Below are positions 9,368 to 18,969 of a stretch of 64,000 nt of DNA, piece by piece. The stretch is from a bacterium. Lineage in GTDB: Bacteria; Electryoneota; RPQS01. Below the pieces are notes generated by a model that saw nothing but the letters and a program-made list of their open reading frames with translations, searched no databases and was not told where the DNA came from. The DNA lies in the NCBI GenBank assembly GCA_036504735.1, contig DASXUQ010000005.1, positions 217,377 through 281,376 on the forward strand, read 5' to 3'. How positions within the stretch are numbered: the first letter of the stretch is position 1; every line of letters begins with the position of its first letter. Position numbers and translations under genes: made by a program.

Positions 9368-10123
9368 TTACAACCGCGTTTCGCCAATCGCTTCGAGGAA
9401 TACCTCTTCGAGGTCCTCTTTTCCCACCAGGTCTCGGACCTCCGCGAGCGTGCCCGCAATACACACCTGTCCCTGGTGGAGAATAACGAGCCGGTCGCAG
9501 AGCTTTTCCGCCTCGCGCATCACATGCGTCGAAAAAATCACACACCGGCCGCGTTCGCGGGATTCGCGAATGAAGCGCACAATCTGCGCAGAGGCAAGAA
9601 TGTCCAGTCCGGACGTAGGCTCATCGAAGATCAGAACCGGCGGGTCATGCATGATGGTGCGGGCGATGTTTACCCGCTGCTTTTGCCCGCTGGAAAGCTT
9701 ATCACATCGCCGCGTCAGGAAACTCTCCATATCGAGTGCCGCAGCAATGTCCTTCACCTGTTGGGCGATTCGGGCTTCGGAAAGACCGTTCAGCCGTCCG
9801 AAATACTCCATCATCTCCCGCGCGGTGAGACGGCCATAAACCCCGGTATCCGCCGAAAGAAAGCCGATAGACTTGCGCACCGCATCCGGCTCCCCAAGAA
9901 CGCTGTGTCCGGCAATATGGGCGTCGCCCGCCGTGGGTTTGAGCACCGTGGACAGCATGCGCAAGGCCGTGGTCTTCCCTGCCCCGTTGGTTCCGAGCAG
10001 GCCGAATACTTCGCCCGCATGCGCCTCGAAAGTCAGGTCACGGCATGCCGTGACCACGCGTCCAAGGGAATCGTAATAGTCCTTGCGGAGGTGTTGAACG
10101 GAGACAAGAGTATCGCTTATCAT
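9368..10123 (-). CDS. ABC transporter ATP-binding protein, NatA/CcmA type
   Basis: 251 aa, one complete nucleotide-binding domain. Walker A is GTNGAGKTT, the signature is LSSGQKQR, and Walker B VLIFDEPTSGLD is followed by the switch His in FSTHVM. The sequence style (RMLSTVLKPTAGDAHIAGHSV) is that of the NatA/CcmA exporter subfamily, which works with ABC-2 type permeases. No permease gene lies next to it in the window: upstream is the GWxTD gene and downstream the HD-GYP regulator. The partner must therefore be elsewhere or the protein may serve a non-transport role. Its ATG overlaps the GWxTD stop codon by one base, which indicates translational coupling. Confidence 0.85.
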   Translation of the reverse strand: MISDTLVSVQHLRKDYYDSLGRVVTACRDLTFEAHAGEVFGLLGTNGAGKTTALRMLSTVLKPTAGDAHIAGHSVLGEPDAVRKSIGFLSADTGVYGRLTAREMMEYFGRLNGLSEARIAQQVKDIAAALDMESFLTRRCDKLSSGQKQRVNIARTIMHDPPVLIFDEPTSGLDILASAQIVRFIRESRERGRCVIFSTHVMREAEKLCDRLVILHQGQVCIAGTLAEVRDLVGKEDLEEVFLEAIGETRL

Positions 10124-11529
10124 CAGCGGGGATTCTGGCCGGCGCGGGGAATCATGGAATTGGTAATCGTATTCCAGTTGGGATTGTAGGTTTCGCCGGG
10201 CATGGTACTATGCACCATATCCAGGTCGCCATAGCCGCGCGTGTCGGCGAACACAAAGATGACGCCGCCCCTCAGTTTGTCGTATTCCCACGTCTCATTG
10301 TCATACGTGGAGGAGTTGACATCGCCGCGCACCACGCGGTCCGGCTCGCCATAGAGCACAAAGATCCGGCCGCGATCTGTCTTCCAGCCCGCCTTCTTCA
10401 GGAAGGTGTAGCGGCGGTTGGCTTCAACGATCCGCGCAAAATACTGGTTAGCCGCATCCGGCTTCTCCAGTTCTTTTTCCTTCCAGTATTTCACCAGAAA
10501 TGCGCGCTTGCCATCGGGCGTCAGCCGCTTGGCCTGTCTGGCTTCGTCGCGGGAGAGCACGTACTTCATCCATTGAATAGCGCTGTCCGCGTCAACCACT
10601 TCCAGGAAATTGGGCGCCGCCGACGCGACGCGCTGGTCATAGCTAGGTTGATGCTTGAAGGTGCTGCCTGCCGCCAGGTCTTCCTTACGGTACGTCCAGA
10701 ATTTCTTTCGGGCCACCGCCGATCGTCCGGACCGGAGGCTCTTCACTTCCACATCGAGGTAATAGATCCCCGTGCGAAGGGTCGTGACGGGAAATCCATC
10801 GGCGATGACACCGGTATGTCCGGCGGCACGATGCATCTTGCTGGTCTCGGGCCGGACCAGTTTGCCTGACTCCGCATCCACCACCCGCTGGAAGACCGCA
10901 TAGGAGTCGACTGCCGCCGAATCGAAGTCTAAACCGTACGTTTCGAGATAGTAATAGAACACCGGAAGCTTCGTTCCGTAGAACCGGGCAGGATTGGGAA
11001 TCAGCAGCACGCCGTTCTTGACGAAAGGCGAGTTTTCCTTGACGAATTCCAACTTGCTGCCGAGTTCGATATCGGATACCCGCAGGGAATCTATGGTCAG
11101 TGCAGACACGCGCAAGGTGTCCTGGATAATATCGCGGGCATCAGGCGCGGCCTGATAGAGAGACGCCCGGATTCCATAGATCCCGGGCACCATGAAGAAA
11201 CGAAAGGCATGGGCAAAATACTGACCGGAGATGTTCTTGCGCGCTTCGGTGGTGTCTACCACGTCCCGCGCCACAAAGGTGTCGGTCATCGAGACTTCGT
11301 TATCCTTGAGGATCTCCAGCAGCACGCGAAAATCTGCGATCAGGGAATCTCCCGTGCGCCGATATTCGAGACCGGCCCGCTGGACTGAGGTGTACACCTC
11401 CACGTATCCGAGCGAGTCTGACGCACGGAAGGCGGCCGCATCCATATCCAGAGTGGAGCCGGCATGGCAGCGATGAGCCGCGACGAGCGTCAGCAGCGCC
11501 GCGAAGAGTAAGGCAGTGAATCGTTTCAT
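10123..11529 (-). CDS. Secreted GWxTD domain-containing protein
   Basis: 468 aa from an ATG at 11529, preceded by AAAGG at a good distance. An in-frame upstream ATG at 11583 lies inside smc and is less likely. The N-terminus is a signal peptide (MKRFTALLFAALLTLVAA). The middle is beta-rich. The C-terminal third holds the name-giving motif GWKTDRGRIFVLYGEPD, as in the GWxTD family found mainly in FCB-group bacteria. The biochemical role of the family is unknown; it is often predicted periplasmic or surface exposed. The gene overlaps the ABC ATPase gene and follows smc by 19 nt, so all three are likely on one mRNA. Family assignment is firm, function is not. Confidence 0.85.
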   Translation of the reverse strand: MKRFTALLFAALLTLVAAHRCHAGSTLDMDAAAFRASDSLGYVEVYTSVQRAGLEYRRTGDSLIADFRVLLEILKDNEVSMTDTFVARDVVDTTEARKNISGQYFAHAFRFFMVPGIYGIRASLYQAAPDARDIIQDTLRVSALTIDSLRVSDIELGSKLEFVKENSPFVKNGVLLIPNPARFYGTKLPVFYYYLETYGLDFDSAAVDSYAVFQRVVDAESGKLVRPETSKMHRAAGHTGVIADGFPVTTLRTGIYYLDVEVKSLRSGRSAVARKKFWTYRKEDLAAGSTFKHQPSYDQRVASAAPNFLEVVDADSAIQWMKYVLSRDEARQAKRLTPDGKRAFLVKYWKEKELEKPDAANQYFARIVEANRRYTFLKKAGWKTDRGRIFVLYGEPDRVVRGDVNSSTYDNETWEYDKLRGGVIFVFADTRGYGDLDMVHSTMPGETYNPNWNTITNSMIPRAGQNPR

Positions 11530-11548
11530 GATGTTCGCCAACCTTTCA

Positions 11549-14500
11549 TCAAGTGATAGATGAAAGCAACCGGACGGAAACAAGCTTGGAAATGCCTTCT
11601 TCTTCCATGGTCACACCGTACAGATTGTCGGCGATCTCCATGGTCCGGCGATTATGAGTAATCAAAATGAACTGCGTATTTTCCGCATGCATACGGATGA
11701 CGCGATTGAAGCGGTCAATGTTGGCGTCGTCGAGCGGAGCATCCACTTCGTCGAAAACGCAAAACGGTGACGGCTTAACGTGGTACAGCGCGAAAAGCAG
11801 GGCAATCGCCGTCATCGTCTTTTCACCGCCGGACATCAGGGACAGGGATTTCAGGCGTTTGCCGGACGGATTGGCCCAGAGGGTAATGTCGGCTTCGAGC
11901 AGATCGTTGCCGCTGAGAATCAAGTCGGCCTCGCCCGCGGCGAAGAACTCCTGAAACAGCCGCTGGAAGTGAGAACGCACGGCCTCAAAGGTGTGCAGGA
12001 AGCGCGCCTGCGCAGTTTCGTTGATGCGGGCAATGGTCTCTTCAAGCGTCTTCTTAGCCTTGAGCAGATCGTCGCGCTGCTGGAGCATGGTTTCGAGCCG
12101 CTGATTCTCGCGGGCGTGCTCCTCGATGGCGAGGGAGTTTACGGGACCGAGGCGCTCGATCTTGTGCTTGCATTCCTGCAGCAATTCCGGCGAGGTCTCG
12201 GTTTGCAGAATATTAGGATTCTGCTCCACGAAATCCTCGGCGGTCAAATCGAAATTGAACTGGGCCTGGGCGCTGTGGATGACCGCATCCAATTCGCCCC
12301 GCAGGCGGGCAATTTCGAGTTCGATCCGGCGTTCTCCCTCGAGTTCACCGGAGTGGCTGTCGCGCAGATTGCGCAAACGGTTCTCCTGTTCGGCGATGCG
12401 GTTGCGGATCTCATCCAATTGCTGCGACGCCTTATCCACGGTTTGCGCGGCCTGATCACGCTCGCGATACTTTTCGATGGACAGCGCGTCCAATTCCTTC
12501 AGCCGCTTCTCCAGTTCGACCAGATCATTGGCGGCCTGCTCAGCATTCTGCTCGGTGGTCTTCAGGTCCTCGGCGAGTTCAGTCAGCGTCTGGTTAATGC
12601 GCTGCTCATCGACATTCAGCATTTCGAGACGGTGACGGGCGGCGTCGTGTTCGCGGTCGGTGGTGTGCTTGCGGTCCCGCTCGGTCGCCACAATGCGCTG
12701 GGATTCGGACAAATCGCGGGCAATGTCGCCGCCGGATGCTTCCGCAGCCTTGACCTCCGCGTCGGCAGTTTGCGTGGCTTCCTGGGCCGCCGTAAGACGC
12801 ACATCACAATCGGCAGTCTTCTGGTCCAGATCGGCAATTTGAGTGCGGGCGCCTTGCGTACGCTCATCAAGGGCAGTGATCCGGGTTTCGAATTTGACCT
12901 GCTGCTCACGGATGCCTGTGCGCCGGGCACTGAGACCATCGATGCGCTTCTGCACACTGCCCAATTCCTGTTCAACCTGCGCAAGTCCGCTGCGCTGCGC
13001 GCGGATCTCTACCAGTGTCGCTTCACGGGTGCGGGTGGATTCGTCGAGACGCTGACGGCCCTCGGTCATCTGGCGGCGTAAGCCGAGATCCACGGGGACT
13101 CCAGCGTCGTTGGACCCGCCGAACAGCAGGCCGCCACGCCCGATCCACTGACCATCCAACGTAACGAGCGTGCAACCGTTATCGCGCGCCCACGCGAAAT
13201 TCGCCACCGCCGAAGACCAATCTTTGACAATGACAACGCGTCCAAGGAAATGCTCGAGCACCGGATTTTGCGCCTGGCCATTCAAAATTCCCAGCGCGGT
13301 GCCGACCGTGCCTTCCGGGGGTTGAACCGGCGGCGGAGCATCCGAACGGAATTCGGATACGGGAAGAAACGTTGTCTGTCCGGCGTTTTCGCGGCGCAAC
13401 AGGTCCATGGCGTCCAAGGCGGACTCGACCGATTCCGTCAGATAGTAGTAGGCGGCGGGACCCAATGCGGTCTGCAAAGCGCGGCGGTACTCTTCGGCAA
13501 CGTCAATGGTATCGCCCAGCAACTCGATCAGTCCGCTCACAGGTTTGGACTTCAACGTGCGCAACGCGCTGTGGGAGCGTGGCCCCTTTTCTTCGAGAGT
13601 GGCCAGCAGCTCGAGCTTGGAGCGAGTGGCGTCAATCAAGGAAGCGAGGGCGCGCACATTCTCTTCGAGCCGGGAGAGTTCGGCGCTGCGGGTTTGCGAT
13701 TCTGAAATCAGCCGCGCTTCCTCCGCGCGGGCGGCAGCCTCCTCGGCGTCCGACGTCCCCATTTGTGCCTTGAGTTCCTGCAACCGTCCCGCTGCAGATT
13801 GACGCTCCGCATCCACCGATTTCAGGTCGTTCTGCAGCATCTCTTTGCGGCTGACGAACCCGGCACGGGCCATGGCGATCTGCGTCATTTCGTTCTGGCA
13901 TTTCGACGCGTGGGAACGCAGCCCAGCCAGTAATTCCGCATGGGCACGGGAACGGGACTGCACTTCCTGCAAGCCAGCCTCGGCGGCAGCCAAACCTTCA
14001 GCGGCCTTGCGCATACGCTCTTCAGCCTGCGTCAGTTCTTCGCGGCAAACCGTCTGTGCTTCCTGAATACCGGAACGGCGGGTTTCGAGCAGGCCGCGCT
14101 TGTCCATGTGCATCTGACGCTCGCGGCGCGCACGCTCAATGGTCTGCCGCGCAGATTGGTCACGGGCGCGCAGTCCGGCTTCTTCCGCTTCCATCGCGGA
14201 AATTTCCGATACCACCGCTGCCAGTTTCTGGCGGAGCGCGCTCGCATCCTTGTTGACATCGATTTCGGTGGTACGAATGGCCACAAGATTCGCTTCCTCG
14301 AGACGGATCGCGGTCTTGACGGCTTCGGACGATGCCGAAGTTTCCTGCATCGCCTGCTCGAGAGGCAAGAGTTCGTTGCGGAGCCGGACATATGACGTGT
14401 AGGCCAGCGCAGCCTCTAAGGCATGCATCTGCGCGGTCAGATCGTCATAGCGCTTGGCCCGCATGGCCTGACGCTTTAGAGAAGACACCTGGCGCTCGAC

Positions 14501-15091
14501 TTCACTCACGATGTCCGCGAGACGAACCAGATCTTCTTCCGTTTGACGAAGCTTCTGCAGCGCCTGTCGGCGGCGAATCTTGTAATGGGCCACGCCGGCG
14601 GCCTCTTCAAACAATGTGCGCCGTCCTTCGCCATCTTCCCGCAAGATGTCCTCGACCATCTTGAGTTCAAGAATGGTGTAAAGGTTCGGGCCCATGCCGC
14701 TGTCATGCAGCAGATCGGTGATGTCCTTCAGGCGGCGTTCGCTGCCATTCAGCAGGTACTCACTCGTTCCATCGCGGTACAAGCGGCGGGCGATTTCCAC
14801 TTCGGCGTAGGGTACATTCAACCGACCCGACTTGTTGTCGAGCGTAATCTTGACCTCGGCAAGACCCGCGCCGTTGCGCGAAGCAGTGCCGTTGAAGATC
14901 ACATTCTCCATGCGATCGCTGCGCAGCACATGCGAGCGCTGTTCACCGAGCACCCAGCGCAGCGAATCCACAACATTGGACTTGCCGCAACCGTTCGGGC
15001 CGACCACGCAGGTAATGCCGGGAGCGAATTCCAGCCGGGTAGGTTTGGCGAAAGACTTGAATCCGTTGATGGAAAGAGAGAGAAGCTGCAT
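11549..15091 (-). CDS. smc: Chromosome partition/condensin ATPase SMC
   Basis: 1180 aa, the usual SMC length. The N-terminal head starts with the FKSFAKPT loop and has Walker A GPNGCGKS (residues 31-38). Two long heptad coiled coils (about 170-500 and 690-1010) flank a hinge (about 520-680). The C-terminal head has the ABC signature LMSGGEKTM and Walker B CVFDEVDAPLDDAN. It is the core of the condensin that compacts and segregates chromosomes together with the kleisin ScpA and ScpB, both encoded at 53999-55544. The gene is followed by the GWxTD gene (19 nt gap) and preceded by gatB (30 nt gap). Nothing is missing. Confidence 0.97.
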   Translation of the reverse strand: MQLLSLSINGFKSFAKPTRLEFAPGITCVVGPNGCGKSNVVDSLRWVLGEQRSHVLRSDRMENVIFNGTASRNGAGLAEVKITLDNKSGRLNVPYAEVEIARRLYRDGTSEYLLNGSERRLKDITDLLHDSGMGPNLYTILELKMVEDILREDGEGRRTLFEEAAGVAHYKIRRRQALQKLRQTEEDLVRLADIVSEVERQVSSLKRQAMRAKRYDDLTAQMHALEAALAYTSYVRLRNELLPLEQAMQETSASSEAVKTAIRLEEANLVAIRTTEIDVNKDASALRQKLAAVVSEISAMEAEEAGLRARDQSARQTIERARRERQMHMDKRGLLETRRSGIQEAQTVCREELTQAEERMRKAAEGLAAAEAGLQEVQSRSRAHAELLAGLRSHASKCQNEMTQIAMARAGFVSRKEMLQNDLKSVDAERQSAAGRLQELKAQMGTSDAEEAAARAEEARLISESQTRSAELSRLEENVRALASLIDATRSKLELLATLEEKGPRSHSALRTLKSKPVSGLIELLGDTIDVAEEYRRALQTALGPAAYYYLTESVESALDAMDLLRRENAGQTTFLPVSEFRSDAPPPVQPPEGTVGTALGILNGQAQNPVLEHFLGRVVIVKDWSSAVANFAWARDNGCTLVTLDGQWIGRGGLLFGGSNDAGVPVDLGLRRQMTEGRQRLDESTRTREATLVEIRAQRSGLAQVEQELGSVQKRIDGLSARRTGIREQQVKFETRITALDERTQGARTQIADLDQKTADCDVRLTAAQEATQTADAEVKAAEASGGDIARDLSESQRIVATERDRKHTTDREHDAARHRLEMLNVDEQRINQTLTELAEDLKTTEQNAEQAANDLVELEKRLKELDALSIEKYRERDQAAQTVDKASQQLDEIRNRIAEQENRLRNLRDSHSGELEGERRIELEIARLRGELDAVIHSAQAQFNFDLTAEDFVEQNPNILQTETSPELLQECKHKIERLGPVNSLAIEEHARENQRLETMLQQRDDLLKAKKTLEETIARINETAQARFLHTFEAVRSHFQRLFQEFFAAGEADLILSGNDLLEADITLWANPSGKRLKSLSLMSGGEKTMTAIALLFALYHVKPSPFCVFDEVDAPLDDANIDRFNRVIRMHAENTQFILITHNRRTMEIADNLYGVTMEEEGISKLVSVRLLSSIT

Positions 15092-15121
15092 TACAAATTC
15101 TGGCGTTTAGAGGGTGAGCGA

Positions 15122-16549
15122 TTACGCGTTTAACAAATCCTGCAGGAGAGTATTCAGCACCTTGGGATTGGCCTTGCCGCCGGTGAGCTTCATCGCTTCT
15201 CCCATGAAGAAGCCGAACAGGTTCTTCTTGCCCGAACGGTAGCGGCTGAGTTCATCGGGGAACCGGTTCACTAAGTCGGTGAGCAGCGGTTTCAATTGAT
15301 CCGAATCGCCGGTTTGCGACAGGCCTTCATCCTCGATGATTTTGGACGCGCTGCGGCCATCGGTAATCATCTTGCGGAAGACATCCTTCGCCTTGGTCAG
15401 CGAGACCGTCTCCTGCTCGACGGCACGGATAAGTTCTGCCAATCCTTCGGGAGCAAGCGGGAAGTCCGCGATGGACCAGCCGCGTTCGAGAAGCGCGCGG
15501 CGAATTTCGCCCTGCATCCAGTTGGCGGCGGCGCGGGGGTCGATCCCGGTGCGCATCAGGGACTCGAAATAGTCGCCCATGTCGCGTTCCGAGGCGAGCA
15601 GGGAAACGGCTTCCTCGTGCAGTTTCAATTCTTCGCGATAACGGCGGCGGCGCTCCCACGGCATTTCGGGAAGGCTCGAACGGATGCCAGCCACGTAGGC
15701 GGGAGCGACGTTGAGCACCACAAGATCCGGCTCGGGGAAGTATCGGTAGTCATCGGAGCCTTCCTTGCGGCGCATGGCACGGAGTTCCTCAGTGGACTCG
15801 TCCCACAGCAGGGTCTCGCGCCGGATCGTACCGCCGGATTCATAGACACCGATCTGGCGCTTGCGTTCCCATTCGATGGCCCGTTCCACCGCGCGAATGG
15901 AATTCAGATTTTTGATTTCCGACCGCTCGTTCAGCGTGTCCTGGCCGACAGGCCGAACCGAAATATTGACATCGCAGCGCAGGGAGCCCTCTTCCATGTT
16001 GCCGTCGCAGACTTCGACATAGCGGAGCAGTTCCCGTACGGCGGTGACGAAGGCTCCGGCTTCCTGCGGAGTTCGAAAGTCCGGCTCGGTGACGATCTCG
16101 ACGAGCGGCACGCCGCAGCGGTTCATGTCGACAACCGTGGAGCCGTCATTCTGGTGCATGGATTTGCCGGCGTCTTCTTCGATGTGAGCGCGCGTGATGT
16201 TGATGCGCTTGATGCCGGCGTCCGTCTGAATATCGAGGAATCCGCCCGTACTGAAGGGCTCGTCATACTGCGAAATCTGGTAGCCCTTGGGCAGATCCGG
16301 ATAGAAATAGTTCTTGCGGTCGAACTTGCAATGCGGATGAATCGTCGCCTGCAACGCCAGAGCAAGCTTCGCCGCCTGCCGCACGACATCCTGATTCAAC
16401 ACGGGCAGCGCACCGGGCATGCCAAGGCATGTCGGACAGGTGAGGGTATTGGGCGGTTCGCCGTACCTGTTCGGGCAGCGGCAGAAGGCCTTCGTCGCCG
16501 TCATAAGCTGCGCGTGAATTTCCAGACCAATGATCAGTTCATACGTCAT
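15122..16549 (-). CDS. gatB: Aspartyl/glutamyl-tRNA(Asn/Gln) amidotransferase subunit B
   Basis: 475 aa from the ATG at 16549, whose ATGA overlaps the gatA stop; an upstream start would run into gatA. It begins YELIIGLEIHAQL, and has the zinc-type cysteines CRCPNRYG and TCPTCLGMPG. These are followed by the GatB core with FDRKNYFYPDLPKGYQISQY and a C-terminal YqeY-like helical tail (about 330-475). GatB phosphorylates the mischarged Glu-tRNA(Gln) or Asp-tRNA(Asn) and passes ammonia-derived nitrogen from GatA. It is translationally coupled to gatA. No gatC gene is adjacent. Confidence 0.96.
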   Translation of the reverse strand: MTYELIIGLEIHAQLMTATKAFCRCPNRYGEPPNTLTCPTCLGMPGALPVLNQDVVRQAAKLALALQATIHPHCKFDRKNYFYPDLPKGYQISQYDEPFSTGGFLDIQTDAGIKRINITRAHIEEDAGKSMHQNDGSTVVDMNRCGVPLVEIVTEPDFRTPQEAGAFVTAVRELLRYVEVCDGNMEEGSLRCDVNISVRPVGQDTLNERSEIKNLNSIRAVERAIEWERKRQIGVYESGGTIRRETLLWDESTEELRAMRRKEGSDDYRYFPEPDLVVLNVAPAYVAGIRSSLPEMPWERRRRYREELKLHEEAVSLLASERDMGDYFESLMRTGIDPRAAANWMQGEIRRALLERGWSIADFPLAPEGLAELIRAVEQETVSLTKAKDVFRKMITDGRSASKIIEDEGLSQTGDSDQLKPLLTDLVNRFPDELSRYRSGKKNLFGFFMGEAMKLTGGKANPKVLNTLLQDLLNA

Positions 16550-17976
16550 CGCGCGCCTCCGCTCTGAAGGTGCTCGACGTCTTCGCCAAGCTGAAGGATC
16601 AGTTCCTCGGAAAAATGCGGGCCGCAAATCTGCATGCCGATGGGCAGTCCGTCGCGATCTTTTCCAACGGGAACGGATACGGTGGGAATGCCCGCAAGAT
16701 TGGCAGGGACCGTGTAGATGTCCGACAGATACATGGCAAGGGGATCATCGATCTTTTCGCCGAGACGAAACGCGGTGGTGGGGGTGGTCGGCGTAATCAT
16801 CACATCGACGTCGCGGAAGGCCTGCTGGATCTCGTCAAGCAGAATCCGGCGCACCTGCTGCGCTTTGCGGTAATAGGCGTCGTAGTATCCGGCGGAGAGT
16901 ACAAAGGTGCCCATCATGATGCGGCGACGGACTTCAGGGCCGAAGCCTTCGCCGCGCGTCATGGCATACACATCGGCCACGCTTTTCGCGTCAGGATCAC
17001 GCCAACCGTAGCGCGCGCCGTCGAAGCGAGCCAGATTGGAACTGGCTTCCGCCGTGGCAAGAATGTAATACACCGGAATCGCATATTTTGAATGCGGGAT
17101 GGAAAGCTCCACGACGTCATGACCCGCGCCGCGAAGTTTGTCCACCATCGCCATGACCGATTGCTCGACATCGGGAGCCAGACCGTGTTCAAAACAGTCC
17201 AACGGCAAACCGATGCGCAGCTTGCGATTGAGTGGACGGAGGCCGCCGTTATGCTGCGGAGGCGGAACATGCGCGCTGCTCGAATCCATGCTGTCCACGC
17301 CCGACATGACGCACATCAAGTCGAAGATGTGGCGGCAGGAATGCGCGAACGGCGAAATCTGATCGAGGGACGATCCGAAGGCGACCAGTCCATAGCGGGA
17401 AATGCGGCCATAGGTCGGCTTAAGGCCCACGATGCCGCAAAAGGCAGCGGGCTGACGGACGCTGCCGCCGGTCTCGCTGCCGAGTCCACCGTGCACCCAT
17501 CCGGCGGCGACGGCCACGGCACTGCCGCCGGAAGACCCTCCGGCAACGCGGGTTGGGTCGATCGGATTGTGCGCCGGTCCGAAGATGGTGTTCTCCGTGG
17601 AGGAGCCCATAGCGAATTCATCGAGATTGGTTTTGCCAAGCACGATGGCCCCGGCACGTTCGAGACGTTCCACAGCGGTGGCGGTGAAGCCACTGTGAAA
17701 ATCATCCAGAATGCGCGAGGCGCAGGTCAGGCGCTCGCCCTTGATGGCGATGTTATCCTTGATCGCAAGCAACCAGCCGCCGAGAGGAAGATCCTCCCCA
17801 CCCTTCAGCGCATCGCGTACGCGCACAGCTTCTCGCCGCGCACGGTCGTCAAAAAGAGTGACAAAGGCCCGCAGATCTTTTCCGTCTCGGGCCAGTGCAA
17901 GGGACTGTTCAACTGCGTCCGGAATCCGGTCCGGGTGGAGTTTCAGATGTTCGGGGCTGGGCAGCAGGATTGGCAT
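16546..17976 (-). CDS. gatA: Aspartyl/glutamyl-tRNA amidotransferase subunit A
   Basis: 476 aa amidase-signature enzyme. The catalytic triad is visible as Lys73 (LLAIKDN), Ser148 (AGGSSGGSA) and Ser172 (SETGGSVRQPA). GatA releases ammonia from glutamine or asparagine for the GatCAB transamidation that makes Gln-tRNA or Asn-tRNA. The first 68 nt overlap the 3' end of tatA in another frame. I see no usable start further downstream that would avoid this. gatB overlaps its stop. The small subunit GatC, often encoded upstream of gatA, is not found here. Confidence 0.96.
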   Translation of the reverse strand: MPILLPSPEHLKLHPDRIPDAVEQSLALARDGKDLRAFVTLFDDRARREAVRVRDALKGGEDLPLGGWLLAIKDNIAIKGERLTCASRILDDFHSGFTATAVERLERAGAIVLGKTNLDEFAMGSSTENTIFGPAHNPIDPTRVAGGSSGGSAVAVAAGWVHGGLGSETGGSVRQPAAFCGIVGLKPTYGRISRYGLVAFGSSLDQISPFAHSCRHIFDLMCVMSGVDSMDSSSAHVPPPQHNGGLRPLNRKLRIGLPLDCFEHGLAPDVEQSVMAMVDKLRGAGHDVVELSIPHSKYAIPVYYILATAEASSNLARFDGARYGWRDPDAKSVADVYAMTRGEGFGPEVRRRIMMGTFVLSAGYYDAYYRKAQQVRRILLDEIQQAFRDVDVMITPTTPTTAFRLGEKIDDPLAMYLSDIYTVPANLAGIPTVSVPVGKDRDGLPIGMQICGPHFSEELILQLGEDVEHLQSGGAR

Positions 17977-18214
17977 GGACTTCGGTTTTAGGTGGCTCGC
18001 TGTCGGAAGTCGCGGTGGACGGCGGGGTAGGCTTTACAGGTGGTGGCGGTTCGTTCAGTGGGGCGTTAAGTTCCCGTTGAACGTCCTGCGTGGCGCGGCG
18101 GAATTCCGCCAGCCCCTTGCCAAGGGATCGGGCCAGTTCGGGCAGCCGCTTGCCGCCGAACAGAAGAAGAACCACGACGAGGATAAGGAAGATCTCGGAA
18201 CCGCCGAGATTCAT
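17909..18214 (-). CDS. tatA: Sec-independent protein translocase TatA/TatE-like subunit
   Basis: 101 aa. A short N-terminal hydrophobic helix (GGSEIFLILVVVLLLFGG) is followed by the hinge and amphipathic helix KRLPELARSLGKGLAEFRRA, the hallmark of TatA/TatB. The last about 50 residues are a Pro/Ser/Thr-rich tail. The FGGKRLPELAR context and length fit TatA better than TatB. TatA forms the export pore for folded twin-arginine substrates in the inner membrane; tatC is not in the window. The 3' end overlaps gatA by 68 nt in another frame, so the tail sequence is constrained by two proteins. Confidence 0.88.
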   Translation of the reverse strand: MNLGGSEIFLILVVVLLLFGGKRLPELARSLGKGLAEFRRATQDVQRELNAPLNEPPPPVKPTPPSTATSDSEPPKTEVHANPAAQPRTSETPPGPDSGRS

Positions 18215-18237
18215 GGACTCCGCTCCTTAATGCCGCT

Positions 18238-18969
18238 TCAGGATGCGAGTTCGGGCAGCGGCTTCTTCTGAGCCGCGCGCGAAAAGGCATCCGCCATGGA
18301 AAGGAAAATCCCCGCGCCGTCCGTGCCGTTGATCAGCGGATCGCAGGCGCGTTCGGGGTGAGGCATCAGACCCAAGATATTTCCCGTGGAGTTCGTAATG
18401 CCGGCGATGGCATTGATGCTCCCGTTCGGGTTTCCGGCATCCAACCGGGTTTCATCGTCCGTGGATGCGTAACGGAAAAGGACGCGGCCTTCCGCTTCCA
18501 GTTCGCGGATGGTGTTCGCATCGGCCACATAGCAGCCTTCGCCGTGAGCGATCGGCATCGAAATGAGCTGGCCTGCCTGATAGGCAGAGGTGAATTGTGT
18601 GCGCGAGTTCTCGACGCGCATGGTGACCATGCGGGACGCGAACTTCAGCGAACGGTTGCGGATTAACGCTCCGGGCAGCAGTTCCGCTTCGCAGAGAATC
18701 TGGAAACCGTTGCAGATGCCGATGACCGGACCGCCACGTTTGGCAAAGGCCCGCACGTCGTTCATGATCGGCGAAAGCTTGGCCAGCGCCCCGCAGCGCA
18801 GATAATCGCCATAGGAGAACCCGCCGGGGATCACCACGGCGTCGCACGCGCCCAGAACGTTCTCCTTGTGGAAGACATCCCGCACTTCATAGCCCAGAAC
18901 GCGGCCCAGCGAATCCACACAGTCCCGGTCACAATTGGAGCCGGGAAAGGTGATGACAGCGAAAATCAC
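18238..18969 (-). CDS. purQ: Phosphoribosylformylglycinamidine synthase subunit PurQ
   Basis: 243 aa class I glutamine amidotransferase. It starts FAVITFPGSNCDRD, the typical PurQ N-terminus. The nucleophile elbow is GICNGFQ with Cys86, and His204/Glu206 sit in LMPHPERA. PurQ supplies ammonia to PurL in the fourth step of purine synthesis, with PurS as bridging subunit. purS overlaps its start by ATGA, and purC and purB lie just upstream of the phospholipid genes. purL itself is not in the window. The three-subunit form (PurS-PurQ-PurL) is that of most non-proteobacterial bacteria. Confidence 0.96.
   Translation of the reverse strand: MIFAVITFPGSNCDRDCVDSLGRVLGYEVRDVFHKENVLGACDAVVIPGGFSYGDYLRCGALAKLSPIMNDVRAFAKRGGPVIGICNGFQILCEAELLPGALIRNRSLKFASRMVTMRVENSRTQFTSAYQAGQLISMPIAHGEGCYVADANTIRELEAEGRVLFRYASTDDETRLDAGNPNGSINAIAGITNSTGNILGLMPHPERACDPLINGTDGAGIFLSMADAFSRAAQKKPLPELAS

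Noticed and set aside
9368-10123. ABC ATPase as the missing EcfA for EcfT
   Set aside because: Its sequence style is NatA/CcmA-like, it is a single copy, and it is not near ecfT or the S component.
16550-16627. N-terminal extension of gatB
   Set aside because: The extension lies within gatA coding sequence and is Arg-rich; the ATGA overlap gives a family-typical start.
17909-18214. TatB instead of TatA
   Set aside because: The helix wording after the hinge and the short total length fit TatA/E better; no tatC neighbour to suggest a tatBC pair.
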